NCBI RefSeq assembly: GCF_041729615.1
Contig: NZ_CP154874.1
Span: 2,237,001-2,301,000, forward strand
Direction: 5' to 3'
Source: Pseudomonas alcaligenes
GTDB lineage: Bacteria > Pseudomonadota > Gammaproteobacteria > Pseudomonadales > Pseudomonadaceae
DNA: 64,000 nt
Within the stretch, counting starts at the first letter, position 1. The number at the start of each line of letters is the position of its first letter. Below the pieces are notes generated by a model. It had not been told where the DNA came from. It worked only from the letters and a program-made list of their open reading frames with translations, and did not search any database. Below, piece after piece: positions 16,886-26,205 of the stretch. Made by a program: the position numbers and the translations under genes.

Positions 16886-17326
16886 TCAGCGGCGTAGCCG
16901 CGGCAGCGCCCAGAGCAGGAACAGGCTACAGCCGAGCCCAACGCTCAGCATTACCGCTATCGGCCCCCAGTGGCCGACCAGATCCTGCAATAGCTCCAGC
17001 AGTTTGCCGATCCAGCGCGAACGACCACTGCTCTCGCCAGCAACATAGAAGCCGCGCGACCAAGTCTGGTAGGCGGCATGCAGGGGCATCAGGCTCAACG
17101 GCAACAGCAGCAGGCACAGCCAGAAGCCGGTATTGCGCTCACCCAGCAGCGCCGGCGATCGGTAACCCTCGCGTATCAGGTGCCAGGTGCACAGCAGGAG
17201 ATGCACTACCACGCCGAGAGACAGGTAGCTGCGCCAATCGCCGGGCCGGTCCCATGCCATCAGCACGACGAGAGGACCGACCAGCAGAAGAAACAGCCAC
17301 CAGATCGTCAGAAAGACGTACTTCAT
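16886..17326 (-). CDS. Small four-helix membrane protein next to the PspA cluster
   Basis: 146 residues. Start ATG at 17326, seven bases after the recD stop; a longer frame beginning at 17395 overlaps recD. Four hydrophobic helices are visible: VFLTIWWLFLLLVGPLVVLM, YLSLGVVVHLLLCTWHLI, FWLCLLLLPLSLMPLHAAY and IAVMLSVGLGCSLFLLWALP, and the protein ends in basic residues (RLRR). No family recognised. It precedes the PspA gene by 124 bases on the same strand, so it could be the first gene of the PspA-AAA operon or the last of the recBCD unit; the gap leaves room for a promoter in front of pspA. A membrane partner of PspA is plausible but unproven. Confidence 0.72.
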   Translation of the reverse strand: MKYVFLTIWWLFLLLVGPLVVLMAWDRPGDWRSYLSLGVVVHLLLCTWHLIREGYRSPALLGERNTGFWLCLLLLPLSLMPLHAAYQTWSRGFYVAGESSGRSRWIGKLLELLQDLVGHWGPIAVMLSVGLGCSLFLLWALPRLRR

Positions 17327-17333
17327 CGATCCC

Positions 17334-19169
17334 TCAAAATAGGGCCATCTGGCCGAGCTCTGTCGCATCTGGGGCAACCTCGGGCTGTGCCACATCCGTC
17401 GGAGTTACACCCAAGCGCTGTGCCAGCCCCGCCGCGCGCTCGGCCCTGGTGTTCACCGCCTCGGCAAGGCGCGCCGGCAGGCCCCAGATTTCCACCTTGT
17501 GCTTGGCGCGGGTGATGCCGGTGTAGAACAGCGCGCGGGTCAGCAGCGGGCTGGGGCTTTCCGGCAGGGCCAGCAGCACTTCACTGAACTCCGAGCCCTG
17601 GCTCTTGTGCACGGTCATGGCGAAGGCGCTGTCGTGACTGGGCAGGCGCGCCGGGGCGAAGGCGCGGTAGCCGTCCTCGCCCTCAAAATACACCCTAAGA
17701 CCATGCTCACCGGCCAGGCACAGGCCGACATCGCCGTTGAACAGGCCCAGCGCATAGTCGTTCTGCCGCACCATCACCGCGCGGCCGGGGTACCAGCGTT
17801 CACGCTCGGCCAGCGAGTAACGGCGCTTGATCCGTGCCTCCAGGGCCTCGTTGAGACCGCCGACGCCCCAGGGGCCTTCGCGCTGTGCGGTCAGCGCGCG
17901 GAAGGCGTTGAAGGCGGCGAAGGCTTCGACCGGATCGCCGCGGCGCGCGGCCTTGAGGTAGGGCGCATAGCCCTGTTCCAGACGCTCCAGCAGCACGGCC
18001 TGGCTGGGCTCGGCCTGCCAGGCCAGGTCGGCGCGACCTTCACGCAGCAGGTTGAGGGTGCCGGCGGCATCGCCGCCATTGATGCGCCGCGCCAGCTCGC
18101 CGATGCCGCTGTCGCCGGCGAAGCGGTGGCTGTGGGTGAGCAGCACCACGGCGTCGCCCAGGGCCGAGCGCGGCGTTTCGACCGGCACCGTCTGCCCGGT
18201 GATACGTTGCAACTCGGCGGCAGCTTCGGCATCGAAGCCGCGCCCCTCGCACAGCTCGGCGAATACCGCGCCGGCCTCCACGGCGGCCAGCTGGTCCTTG
18301 TCGCCGAGCAGGATCAACCGCGCCTGCGGCGGCAGGGCGTCGACCAGCTTGGCCATCAGCGCCAGGTCGACCATCGACGCCTCGTCCACCACCAGCACGT
18401 CCAGCGCCAGCGGCCGCGCCGCGTCGTGACGCACAGTGGGGCTGTCGCCGCGGCTGCCGAGCAGGCGGTGCAGGGTGCGCGCCTCCTCTGGCAATAGCGC
18501 CTTGAGGTGATCGGCCAGCGGCAGATCGGCCTTGGCGTTGCGGATGGCCTCGGCCATGCGTGCCGCCGCCTTGCCGGTCGGGGCGGCCAGGCCGATGGCC
18601 AGTCGCTCGCCGCCGGGCTGTTCGAGAAGTGCCGCGAGCAGACGCACCACCGTGGTGGTCTTGCCGGTGCCGGGGCCGCCGGAGATCACCGCCAGGCGCC
18701 GCCGCACCGCCTGGGCCGCTGCCAGGCGCTGCCAGTCCGGTTGCTGTTGGTTGAAGGCAAACAGGCGCGCCAGGCTCTCGCTCAGCAGCGCCTCGTCCAC
18801 TGCCGGGCGCTCGGCGGACAGCGCCAGCAGGCGCTCGGCCAGGCGCTGCTCGTAGGCCTGGTAGCGCGCCAGGTACAGGCGCTCGCCGTCGAGGATCAGC
18901 GGGGCAAAGCGGCCGGGTGCGCCGACCAGCGCGGAGGCTTCCAGCAGCGGCCGCAGCTCGGCCAGCGGTGGCAGGGTGAAGTCGTGCTCCGCCCAGGGCC
19001 GGCGGCCGGCCACCCGCGCCAGCGGCAGGCACACGTCACCGGCGGCCAGGGCCTCGCTGCACAGGGCGGCGCAGGCCAGCACGGCGGGCTCGGCCTGCGG
19101 CTGCAGGCGCTGCAGGCTCGCCAGCAGGGCGCGTTCCAGCGGGCCGAGGGGCAGCTTGCCTAGGCTCAT
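17334..19169 (-). CDS. recD: RecBCD enzyme subunit RecD (exodeoxyribonuclease V alpha)
   Basis: 611 residues, superfamily 1 helicase of the 5'-3' type. Walker A is GGPGTGKTTTVVRLLAAL near residue 170, motif II LDVLVVDEASMVDLALM near residue 260, and the C-terminal helicase motifs include FAMTVHKSQGSEF and LTRALFYTGITRAK. RecD pulls on the 5'-ended strand in the RecBCD complex that resects double-strand breaks up to Chi. I start it at the ATG at 19169 (MSLGKLPLGPLERALLAS); a frame back to 19244 runs through the REP-like repeat. Last in the order recC-recB-recD, 124 bases after recB, not overlapping as in enterics. Confidence 0.96.
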   Translation of the reverse strand: MSLGKLPLGPLERALLASLQRLQPQAEPAVLACAALCSEALAAGDVCLPLARVAGRRPWAEHDFTLPPLAELRPLLEASALVGAPGRFAPLILDGERLYLARYQAYEQRLAERLLALSAERPAVDEALLSESLARLFAFNQQQPDWQRLAAAQAVRRRLAVISGGPGTGKTTTVVRLLAALLEQPGGERLAIGLAAPTGKAAARMAEAIRNAKADLPLADHLKALLPEEARTLHRLLGSRGDSPTVRHDAARPLALDVLVVDEASMVDLALMAKLVDALPPQARLILLGDKDQLAAVEAGAVFAELCEGRGFDAEAAAELQRITGQTVPVETPRSALGDAVVLLTHSHRFAGDSGIGELARRINGGDAAGTLNLLREGRADLAWQAEPSQAVLLERLEQGYAPYLKAARRGDPVEAFAAFNAFRALTAQREGPWGVGGLNEALEARIKRRYSLAERERWYPGRAVMVRQNDYALGLFNGDVGLCLAGEHGLRVYFEGEDGYRAFAPARLPSHDSAFAMTVHKSQGSEFSEVLLALPESPSPLLTRALFYTGITRAKHKVEIWGLPARLAEAVNTRAERAAGLAQRLGVTPTDVAQPEVAPDATELGQMALF

Positions 19170-19229
19170 CGGGCAGACTCCCTCAGCCAGGGCGCGTGGG
19201 GGTACTCGCTCGACGCCTCCATGGCAGAC

Positions 19230-19281
19230 GTAGCCCGGATGCAATCCGGGAAGGCCGGCCCCCGGATTACATCCGGGCTAC
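19230..19281. repeat. REP-like inverted repeat between recB and recD
   Basis: Two 21-base arms, GTAGCCCGGATGCAATCCGGG at the left up to its last base and its reverse complement with one mismatch at 19261-19281, separated by 10 bases. Each arm itself contains a small palindrome (CCCGGAT..ATCCGGG). This is the form of REP elements seen in many Pseudomonas genomes (recalled). No further copy was noticed in this window. Confidence 0.82.
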
Positions 19282-19293
19282 TGCCTGAGCGCA

Positions 19294-22200
19294 TCACTTC
19301 GCCTCCGTGAACAGTTTATCCAGCGCATCCAGCAGGCTGTCGGCGGGGCGGGCGAAATACACCCCGGCCGCCGGCATGCCGCGCAGGAACAGGTACCAGG
19401 CGCCGCCCAGCTGCGCGTCTCTGAAATCGGCCAGGCGCGTGCGCAGGAAACGCCGCAGCGCCACCAGGTAGATCAGGTATTGCAGGTGGTAGTGCTCGGC
19501 GGCGATGGCCTGCTCCAGGCGCTCGGCGCCGTAGTGCGCGGCCGTCGGGCCGAGCCAGTTGGACTTGTAGTCGAGGATGTACCAGCGCCCGGCGTGCTCG
19601 AAGGTCAGGTCGATAAAGCCCTTCAGGTAGCCCTTCAGCTCGTCGAACTGCAGGCGCTCGGCGGCCTGGCGCATGGACTCGGGCAGGCCAAAGGCCGGGT
19701 CGGCCAGCAGCGCGCGCAGGCGCTCTACATTGAGCCGTTCGACCGGAAAGGTGAAGCCCAGCTCGGGCAGCCGCTGATTGGCCTGCAACGTTGAAAGACG
19801 CAAGCCCTGGCCATCCAGGTCGGTGTCCAGCACCGCCTGCAGCTGGGCAATGGCGATCGCGCCCCACAACTCGGCGTCGATGCCATGTTCCTGCAGAGCG
19901 GGCGGTACCAGTTGCTCCAGGCTGCCCTTGCCGCGCATCCAGTCTTCGAGGATGGCGTGCAGGCAGGTACCGGCGCGGGCGCCACGCGGGAAGGCGAAGA
20001 AGCCGGCGCCCGGCTCGCTGGCATCGACCAGGGCCAGGGCGTCGTGGTCCGGCGCTTCCATGTGCATACCGGCGGCCAGGCCCGAGAAGCTGCCGATGCG
20101 CCAGGCGCTATGAAGGCTGCGCTCGAACAGCTGCTGGTCCTGGGGCGGCTCGGCGCGGCCCGTGCCGGCGGCCTGGGCTTCCTCGGTGAGCGGGGCGAGG
20201 CGGGCGATCAGGCCGGCGCTGCTGCCGGCCAGCTCGTCCAGTTCGGCGGCCAGGTCCGGGCCTTCCTGGCCCGCCAGATAAGTGGCCAGCTCGCCCAGGG
20301 CATCCTCGCCGGGCAGCTCGCGGCCGTGCAGCAGCCAGGCCAGGGCGCTGCTGTGCAGGCCCTCGTCGGGCAGCTTGCCGGTCTTCTGATTCGGCTTGGG
20401 CAACGCGACCGCCCCCCAGTGCAGCCATAGGCGATGCTCAGCTCGCGTGAGAGCCACATAGGTCAGGCGCAGCTTCTCGGCGAAGCTTTCGCGCCGTGCC
20501 GCCTGCAAGTGTTCGCCCAAGCGATCACTGCCCAGATCGAGCAACGGCTGACCCTGCTCGTCGTGGCAGCGCGCACTATCGGTGTGCTGGCCGAGCAAGC
20601 GGCCGTCCCACAGGAAGGGGCAGAACACCAGCGGGTATTCCAGGCCCTTGGAGGTGTGGATGGTGACGATCTGCACCCGCTCGGCATCGCTTTCCAGGCG
20701 CAGCAGGGCATCCTCGCCGGCGCCTTCGCTGCCGCGCTGGGCGGCGAACCAGGCCAGCAGCGGCTCCAGCCCCGGCCGCTGCAGGCTCTCGGCCTGCAGC
20801 AACTCGCCCAGGTGCAGCAGGTTGGTCAGCCGCCGCTCGCCGTCGATGCCGGCCAACAGGCGCTCGGCCACCCGCTCCTGGTCCAGCCAGGCCCTGAACA
20901 CGCGCATGAAGCCCTGCTGCTGCCACAGCTGGTGGTACTGCTCGGCGGCGGCGCGCTCGCGGTCCCATTCCTGCTCGACTTCCTGGCAACGGGCAATCTG
21001 CGCCGCGTCGCGACCTAGCAGGCGGGTGGCCAGGGCATAGCGCAGCACACCCTCGCGGCCGGGCTCGGCATAGGCGGCCAGCACCGCCGCCAGCTCGGCG
21101 GCTTCTTCGCTATGCCACACGCTGTCACGGCCACGGCGCACGCTGGGCACGCCGCGCGCGGCCAGCTCGGCGGCAACACTGGCGGCCTCGCGGTGGTTGC
21201 TGACCAGCACGGCGATATCGCCACCTTTCAGCGGCTTTCTGCCGCCATCGTCTTCGAAATAGGCCTTATCCTGCGCGCTGGCGGCGAGCAGCGCGGCGAT
21301 CCGCCGCGCCGTATCCAGCGCCGCCAGCTCGCCGGCACGCGCCTTGTTCAGCCCCTCGTCACCGAGCCAGACCAGGCCCAGCGGCGCGGCGCCGTCCTGC
21401 TCGGGCAGCACCAGCGTGGCGCGCGCCTTCTGGCCGGCGCTGACCGGCGGGTAGCTCAGCCCTTCCTCGGCGAAGGGCTGCGGGCGGGCGAACAGTTGGT
21501 TCAGCGCCTTGATCAGCGCGGGGGTGGAGCGGTAGTTGAAGGGCAGGTCGTACTGCCGCTCGGCTGCGTCGCGAGCCTGCAGGTAGGTGGCCAGGTCTGC
21601 GCCGCGGAAGGCATAAATGGCCTGCTTGGGGTCGCCTACGAAACACAGGTCACCGCCATCGCGGTAGACCCGGTCGAAGATGGCGTACTGGATCGGGTCG
21701 GTGTCCTGGAACTCGTCGATCAGCGCCAGCGGGTACTGCTCGCGCAGGCGCGCGGCCAGATCGTCGCCAGCCGCGCTGTGCAGCGCCTGGTCGAGGTTGT
21801 TGAGCAGGTCGTCGAAGGCCAGCAGGCGCTGGGCCGCCTTGCGCTGCGGCAGCTCAACGTTGAGGCGGTCGAGCAGCTCGACCTGCAGGGCGATCAGCTT
21901 CTGCTTGCCGGCCGGCAGGGCGCTTTCCAGCGCCGCGCCAAGGACATCCAGGGCCTCGGCCAGCGCGCTGTGCGGCGCCTCGAAATTCTTCTTGGTGGCC
22001 TTGAGCAGGGCGGCGGCGCCCAGCTTGGCCAGGCCGTCCGGCGCCTCGAACAGCGCCGCCGGGTCGGCGAAATAGGCGTCCAGCTCGGCCGACCACAGCG
22101 GCAGCTTGGCCGCCTTGTGCGTGCTCTGGCTGAGGCCGCCGTGCTCGCGCAGCACCTCGACCCAGGCGTAACCCTCGGCGCGCCACAGCTCGGCGGCGGC

Positions 22201-22854
22201 CTGCCAGGCGGCGCTGGCGGCCTGCAGCTCGGCCTCGCCCACGCGCTCGCGTGGCTCGACGCGCGGTTCTACTTGTAGATAGGGCTTGCCCAGGTGGCTG
22301 CGCAGGGCCTGGCGCAAAGTCGCGGGGGTGACTTTCTGCTTGGCCAGGTAGCGCGCCCAGGCCGGGTCGGCGCCGGCCAGCACATGGCGCCAGGCGTCGC
22401 CGAGCAGGGCGTCGAGCACTTCGCGGTCGTCCTGGGTCAGCTCAGCGTCGAAGTCGCCACCGGCCTCGAAGGCAGAGTCCTGCAGGGCGCGCTGGCAGAA
22501 GCCGTGAATGGTGAAGATGGCCGCCTCGTCGAAGCCATGCACGGCCAGCAGCAGGCGCCGCCGTGCCGCTTCGCCGGGATGGCGGCGGTGCAGCTCGACA
22601 AGGAAACCGTCATCGCTCTCGCCACCCTCGTAGAGCGCCAGCAATTCGGCCAGACGGGCGCGGATACGCTCGCGCAGCTCGGCCGTCGCCGCGGTGGTGT
22701 AGGTGACCACCAGGATCTGCCCGACCGACAGCTCGCGCTCCAGCAGCAGGCGCGCGTACAGCGCGGTCAGGGTCCAGGTCTTGCCGGTACCGGCGCTGGC
22801 CTCGATCAGCGAGCGGCCAGTGAACGGCGAGTCGTGCAGATTGAGGTCGTTCAT
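19294..22854 (-). CDS. recB: RecBCD enzyme subunit RecB (exodeoxyribonuclease V beta)
   Basis: 1186 residues, close to the usual length. N-terminal UvrD/Rep-type helicase: Walker A EASAGTGKTWTLTALYARLL near residue 20, motif II LALIDEFQDTDPIQYAIFDR, GDPKQAIYAFRGADL, and motifs V-VI ending VALTRAEHRLWL. The C-terminal nuclease domain keeps its D-x-K centre in WYILDYKSNWLG near residue 1115, so both helicase and nuclease activities should be intact. RecB loads RecA after Chi. Its ATG overlaps the stop of recC by four bases (ATGA), implying coupled translation; a REP-like repeat separates it from recD downstream. Confidence 0.97.
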   Translation of the reverse strand: MNDLNLHDSPFTGRSLIEASAGTGKTWTLTALYARLLLERELSVGQILVVTYTTAATAELRERIRARLAELLALYEGGESDDGFLVELHRRHPGEAARRRLLLAVHGFDEAAIFTIHGFCQRALQDSAFEAGGDFDAELTQDDREVLDALLGDAWRHVLAGADPAWARYLAKQKVTPATLRQALRSHLGKPYLQVEPRVEPRERVGEAELQAASAAWQAAAELWRAEGYAWVEVLREHGGLSQSTHKAAKLPLWSAELDAYFADPAALFEAPDGLAKLGAAALLKATKKNFEAPHSALAEALDVLGAALESALPAGKQKLIALQVELLDRLNVELPQRKAAQRLLAFDDLLNNLDQALHSAAGDDLAARLREQYPLALIDEFQDTDPIQYAIFDRVYRDGGDLCFVGDPKQAIYAFRGADLATYLQARDAAERQYDLPFNYRSTPALIKALNQLFARPQPFAEEGLSYPPVSAGQKARATLVLPEQDGAAPLGLVWLGDEGLNKARAGELAALDTARRIAALLAASAQDKAYFEDDGGRKPLKGGDIAVLVSNHREAASVAAELAARGVPSVRRGRDSVWHSEEAAELAAVLAAYAEPGREGVLRYALATRLLGRDAAQIARCQEVEQEWDRERAAAEQYHQLWQQQGFMRVFRAWLDQERVAERLLAGIDGERRLTNLLHLGELLQAESLQRPGLEPLLAWFAAQRGSEGAGEDALLRLESDAERVQIVTIHTSKGLEYPLVFCPFLWDGRLLGQHTDSARCHDEQGQPLLDLGSDRLGEHLQAARRESFAEKLRLTYVALTRAEHRLWLHWGAVALPKPNQKTGKLPDEGLHSSALAWLLHGRELPGEDALGELATYLAGQEGPDLAAELDELAGSSAGLIARLAPLTEEAQAAGTGRAEPPQDQQLFERSLHSAWRIGSFSGLAAGMHMEAPDHDALALVDASEPGAGFFAFPRGARAGTCLHAILEDWMRGKGSLEQLVPPALQEHGIDAELWGAIAIAQLQAVLDTDLDGQGLRLSTLQANQRLPELGFTFPVERLNVERLRALLADPAFGLPESMRQAAERLQFDELKGYLKGFIDLTFEHAGRWYILDYKSNWLGPTAAHYGAERLEQAIAAEHYHLQYLIYLVALRRFLRTRLADFRDAQLGGAWYLFLRGMPAAGVYFARPADSLLDALDKLFTEAK

Positions 22855-25800
22855 TCGCCGTCCTCCTCGCCGCCAGCCAGGGCCTGCAGCGCCGGGCCCA
22901 GCAGTTGCTCGGCCAGTTGCTCGAAGCGCTCGCCGAGCGGCTCGCGCTCGCGGAAGGCCAGGGCATACCAGGGGTCGAAGACTTCGCCGGCCAGCGGGCT
23001 GAACTCGGCGCCGAGCCAGGCGGCCTGGGCCTTGTCGCGGGCGGCGGCGATGGGTTCCTTGCGGCTCTTGGCGCTGGGCGTGACCAGCGCCTTGGCAAAG
23101 TCATAGCTGCTGCGGGTGATGAAGGGCAGCGGCTCGCACAGCGCCTCGCGGTAGGCGGCCAGCCAGGGCTCGAGCAGTGCTGAGGGGTTGTCCAGCGGAC
23201 CGAGCTGCCAGTCGCCGGCCGGCGACACCAGCAGGCTCTCGCGGGCGATGTCCGGAGTGGCGGCGATGTTGAGCAGCAGGTGGCGCAGCCAGAAGCCGGG
23301 CAGGTCGCGCGAGTCCGGCGCGCGCAGGCGCCAGTCGAACAGGCCGCTGGAGGTCACCCCGTCGAGCCAGCCGTGCAGGCGCACGCCGGCCAGCTGGATA
23401 TCCACCAGCAGCGGCTCCGGGCTCTCTTCCGGGCGCGCCTCGAACAGCCGCGGGGCGAAGGCACGCACCGGGCCGCGCTGCTTGCCCCACAGGGCATGGC
23501 CCAGCTCGCCGGGCGGCAACCAGCCGGCGGCGCGGGCCACGCGGCGCTCCTGCTCCTCGCTCCAGCCGCGCTCCACCGCCTGCAGCGCCAGCTGGCGCAG
23601 GCCGAGGTAGGCCGAACGCTCCAGGCTGAAGGGTTCGTCGGCGGCGATGCCTTCCTCGGCATCGGCCAGGCGCAGGCCCAGGCGTTGTTCGAGGAGGAAG
23701 CGCGCCGGGTGCTTGAAGCAATAGAGCAGCTGGCTGGGCTCGAGGGTCAGCCAATCGTCATTGGCCTCCGGCAGGCGCTGGATAAAGGCCGGAGCCTCGG
23801 CCGGGGCTTCGGCCAGACGCTGGGCGGCTCGGAACCAGGCGCCGGCGAAGCCCTGGCGCGGGCCGCTGCGCTCGAAGTTGCCGGGGGCGAAGGGCTGCAG
23901 CGGGTGCTCGACGGTGATGCGCGCGCTGGCCTTGTACTCACCCTGGGTCGCAGTCAGATCGACCGCCTCCAGCAGCTCGCTGACCAGCACCGAGGGCGGC
24001 AGCTCGGCGTTGTCGCGCGGGTCGCGGCCGACATAGCTGAGGTACAGGCCATCGCGGGCGCTGAGCAGGGTTTCCAGAAACAGGTAGCGGTCGTCCAGGC
24101 GCCGCGCGCGGTCGCCACGGCGCGGGCGCTTGGCAATCAGGTCGAAGCCGGCGGCCGGGGTGCGCCGGGGCAGGGCACCATCGTCCAGGCCGAGCAGGCA
24201 GACCAGGCGGAATGGCAGGCTGCGCATCGGCACCATGGTGCAGAAGGTCACCGCGCCGGTGAGGAAGCCCGAGGCGCCGCTGCCGCTTTCCAGCGCGGCG
24301 CCGAGCTGCTGGCGCACCAGCGCCAGTTCCACCGGGCGGGTGATGCCGGCGTCCGTGGCCTGGCGGCCCAGCGCCGCGCAGGCCTGGCTAAGCAGCAATA
24401 AGGTATCTCCCGCCTCGCGCTCGTCGAACAGCGCATCGACCAGCCCCTGCAGCTCCAGTGCCCAGTCGGCCAGCGGGCGCGCGCGTTGCAGGCGCTCGGC
24501 CAGGCCGGCGAGCAGTTCGACAAAGGCACACAGGCGCCCGAGCAACTGCGCGCGCGCGCCTTCCAGGGCGTCCAGCGGCCAGCTGTCACCGAGCAGCGGC
24601 AGGCCATCGCCGGCCAGCTGAGGCGGCGCGGCGAAACCGAGCAGCAGCCGATCCAGGCCCTGGCGCCAGGTGAAGGCATCGTCGGCCGGCAGATCGAGTG
24701 CGGCGCGGTGCTGGCCGTCGCGGCCCCAGCGCACACCGGCCTGGCGCAACCATTCGCGCAGCAGCGGCAGGTCCTCGGGCTCGATGCCGGCGCGGCGGGC
24801 GATGGCCGGCTGTTCCAGCCAGGCGAGGATTTCCTCGGCGGCGAAACGGCTTTCCGGCAGGCTGAGCAGGCCGAGGAAGGCCTCGATCAGCGGCGTCTCG
24901 GCGCGCAGGCTGCGGTCGGCCAGGCTGTAGGGCACATAAGGCGAGCCTTCGCGGCGAGCGAAGACGGCTTCGATAAAGGGCGCGTAGCGCTCGATATCCG
25001 GGGTCAGCACCACCACCTGGTCGGGGCTCAGGCGCGGGTCGGCGGCAAAGCGCGCCAGCAGCTGGTCATGCAGGATCTCCACCTCGCGCAGCGGCGAGTG
25101 GGCGATGTGCAGCTCCAGCGAGCGGTCGTCGGCGCGCAGCGCCAGGCGCTCATCGGGGGGGCGGGTGCGCAGGCGCAGGATGTCGTTCTGCAGCGCATGC
25201 AGCAGGCTGTCGTCGGCCAGCTCGGCGTCCTGCGGGTAGATGCCGTGTTCCTCGGCAATCTGGCCGAGCAGGCTGTCGAAGAAGTCGCGGCCCTGCTTAC
25301 CCAGGCTGGCCAACAGCGGGTGGCCGACGTCCAGGTACCAGTCATCCGGGCTGACCTCGGAGTGGGCCAGCTCGCGCACGTCGCGGATCTCGCCCCAGGC
25401 CTCGCGGCACGGATTGAGGGCGCAGATCACCACGTCGGTGTGCCGCGCCAGCCCTTCCAGCACGCGCAGGTGGTGCGGCGGCAGCGAGCTGATGCCGAAT
25501 ACCAGCAGGCGTTCGGGCAGCCCCTCGATGACGGCATCGCCATGCAGGCGCGCCAGCAGCTCGCCAAGCAGGCGCGCGCGGTGCGGGTGGCCGTCCTTGG
25601 TCAGCTCGGCCCAGAGCAGCGCCTGCCAGGCCTCGTCCGGGCCCAGGTTGCACAGCTCGCCGCGCTCCCAGGCGGCCAGCCAGTCGTCGCGGTAGAGCAG
25701 GTACTGGTCGAACACGTCGGCGATCTTCGCCGCCAGGGCCAGGCGGCGGCGCTCATCAGCGCCTTGCAGGTAGCGCTGCAGGCGCTCGGCGCGGGCCAGG

Positions 25801-26108
25801 TTGGCCGGCTCGCACAGCCAGTCGTAGAGGCGCCAGGTCATCGCCTGCGGGTTGAACGCCGACTGCTCCGGCAGGGCGCCGAGCACCTGGCGCGCCAGGG
25901 CCCAGACGAAGCTGGACGGCAGCTGCACCTCCAGGTGCATGGCGATGCCCTGCTCGCGCGCCAGCTGCAGGGTCAGCCAGCGGCCGATGCCCTGGCTCGG
26001 CACCACCACCCGCGCCGGCGCCAGCACGTCCGCCTGCGGCTGGGCGAGCAGGCGGCAGGCCAGCAAGCCGAGGGTTTCCAGGTCGGGGGCGTGGTACAGG
26101 CTGAGCAT
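22851..26108 (-). CDS. recC: RecBCD enzyme subunit RecC (exodeoxyribonuclease V gamma)
   Basis: 1085 residues. Recognised by its N-terminus (MLSLYHAPDLETLGLLACRL, like the enteric MLRVYHSNRLD start), PSQGIGRWLTLQLA, VLTPDIERYAPFIEAVF, and the later block CTMVPMRSLPFRLVCLLGLD, all RecC hallmarks. RecC is the Chi-scanning subunit, built on helicase and nuclease folds that have lost catalysis. I use the ATG at 26108 with GGAAG seven bases ahead; an in-frame ATG at 26126 would add MSGSPP. First gene of the recC-recB-recD unit; the promoter should lie in the 97 bases shared with the divergent PilU-like gene. Confidence 0.96.
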   Translation of the reverse strand: MLSLYHAPDLETLGLLACRLLAQPQADVLAPARVVVPSQGIGRWLTLQLAREQGIAMHLEVQLPSSFVWALARQVLGALPEQSAFNPQAMTWRLYDWLCEPANLARAERLQRYLQGADERRRLALAAKIADVFDQYLLYRDDWLAAWERGELCNLGPDEAWQALLWAELTKDGHPHRARLLGELLARLHGDAVIEGLPERLLVFGISSLPPHHLRVLEGLARHTDVVICALNPCREAWGEIRDVRELAHSEVSPDDWYLDVGHPLLASLGKQGRDFFDSLLGQIAEEHGIYPQDAELADDSLLHALQNDILRLRTRPPDERLALRADDRSLELHIAHSPLREVEILHDQLLARFAADPRLSPDQVVVLTPDIERYAPFIEAVFARREGSPYVPYSLADRSLRAETPLIEAFLGLLSLPESRFAAEEILAWLEQPAIARRAGIEPEDLPLLREWLRQAGVRWGRDGQHRAALDLPADDAFTWRQGLDRLLLGFAAPPQLAGDGLPLLGDSWPLDALEGARAQLLGRLCAFVELLAGLAERLQRARPLADWALELQGLVDALFDEREAGDTLLLLSQACAALGRQATDAGITRPVELALVRQQLGAALESGSGASGFLTGAVTFCTMVPMRSLPFRLVCLLGLDDGALPRRTPAAGFDLIAKRPRRGDRARRLDDRYLFLETLLSARDGLYLSYVGRDPRDNAELPPSVLVSELLEAVDLTATQGEYKASARITVEHPLQPFAPGNFERSGPRQGFAGAWFRAAQRLAEAPAEAPAFIQRLPEANDDWLTLEPSQLLYCFKHPARFLLEQRLGLRLADAEEGIAADEPFSLERSAYLGLRQLALQAVERGWSEEQERRVARAAGWLPPGELGHALWGKQRGPVRAFAPRLFEARPEESPEPLLVDIQLAGVRLHGWLDGVTSSGLFDWRLRAPDSRDLPGFWLRHLLLNIAATPDIARESLLVSPAGDWQLGPLDNPSALLEPWLAAYREALCEPLPFITRSSYDFAKALVTPSAKSRKEPIAAARDKAQAAWLGAEFSPLAGEVFDPWYALAFREREPLGERFEQLAEQLLGPALQALAGGEEDGE

Positions 26109-26205
26109 GGGCGGGCTTCCAGACAATGGCCGCTAGGTTAGCAGGGTCGCGGAGCCGGGGCAGCCGGGGCTATCCTTGCCCGGCCAACCGATGCGGAGCC
26201 CGCTC

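Noticed and set aside
21112..26141. Long plus-strand open frames opposite recB and recC (for example 21112-22278 and 24486-26141)
   Set aside because: They mirror recB/recC in a very GC-rich region, have Gln/Ala/Arg-rich composition typical of antisense frames, no ribosome site and no recognisable domain.
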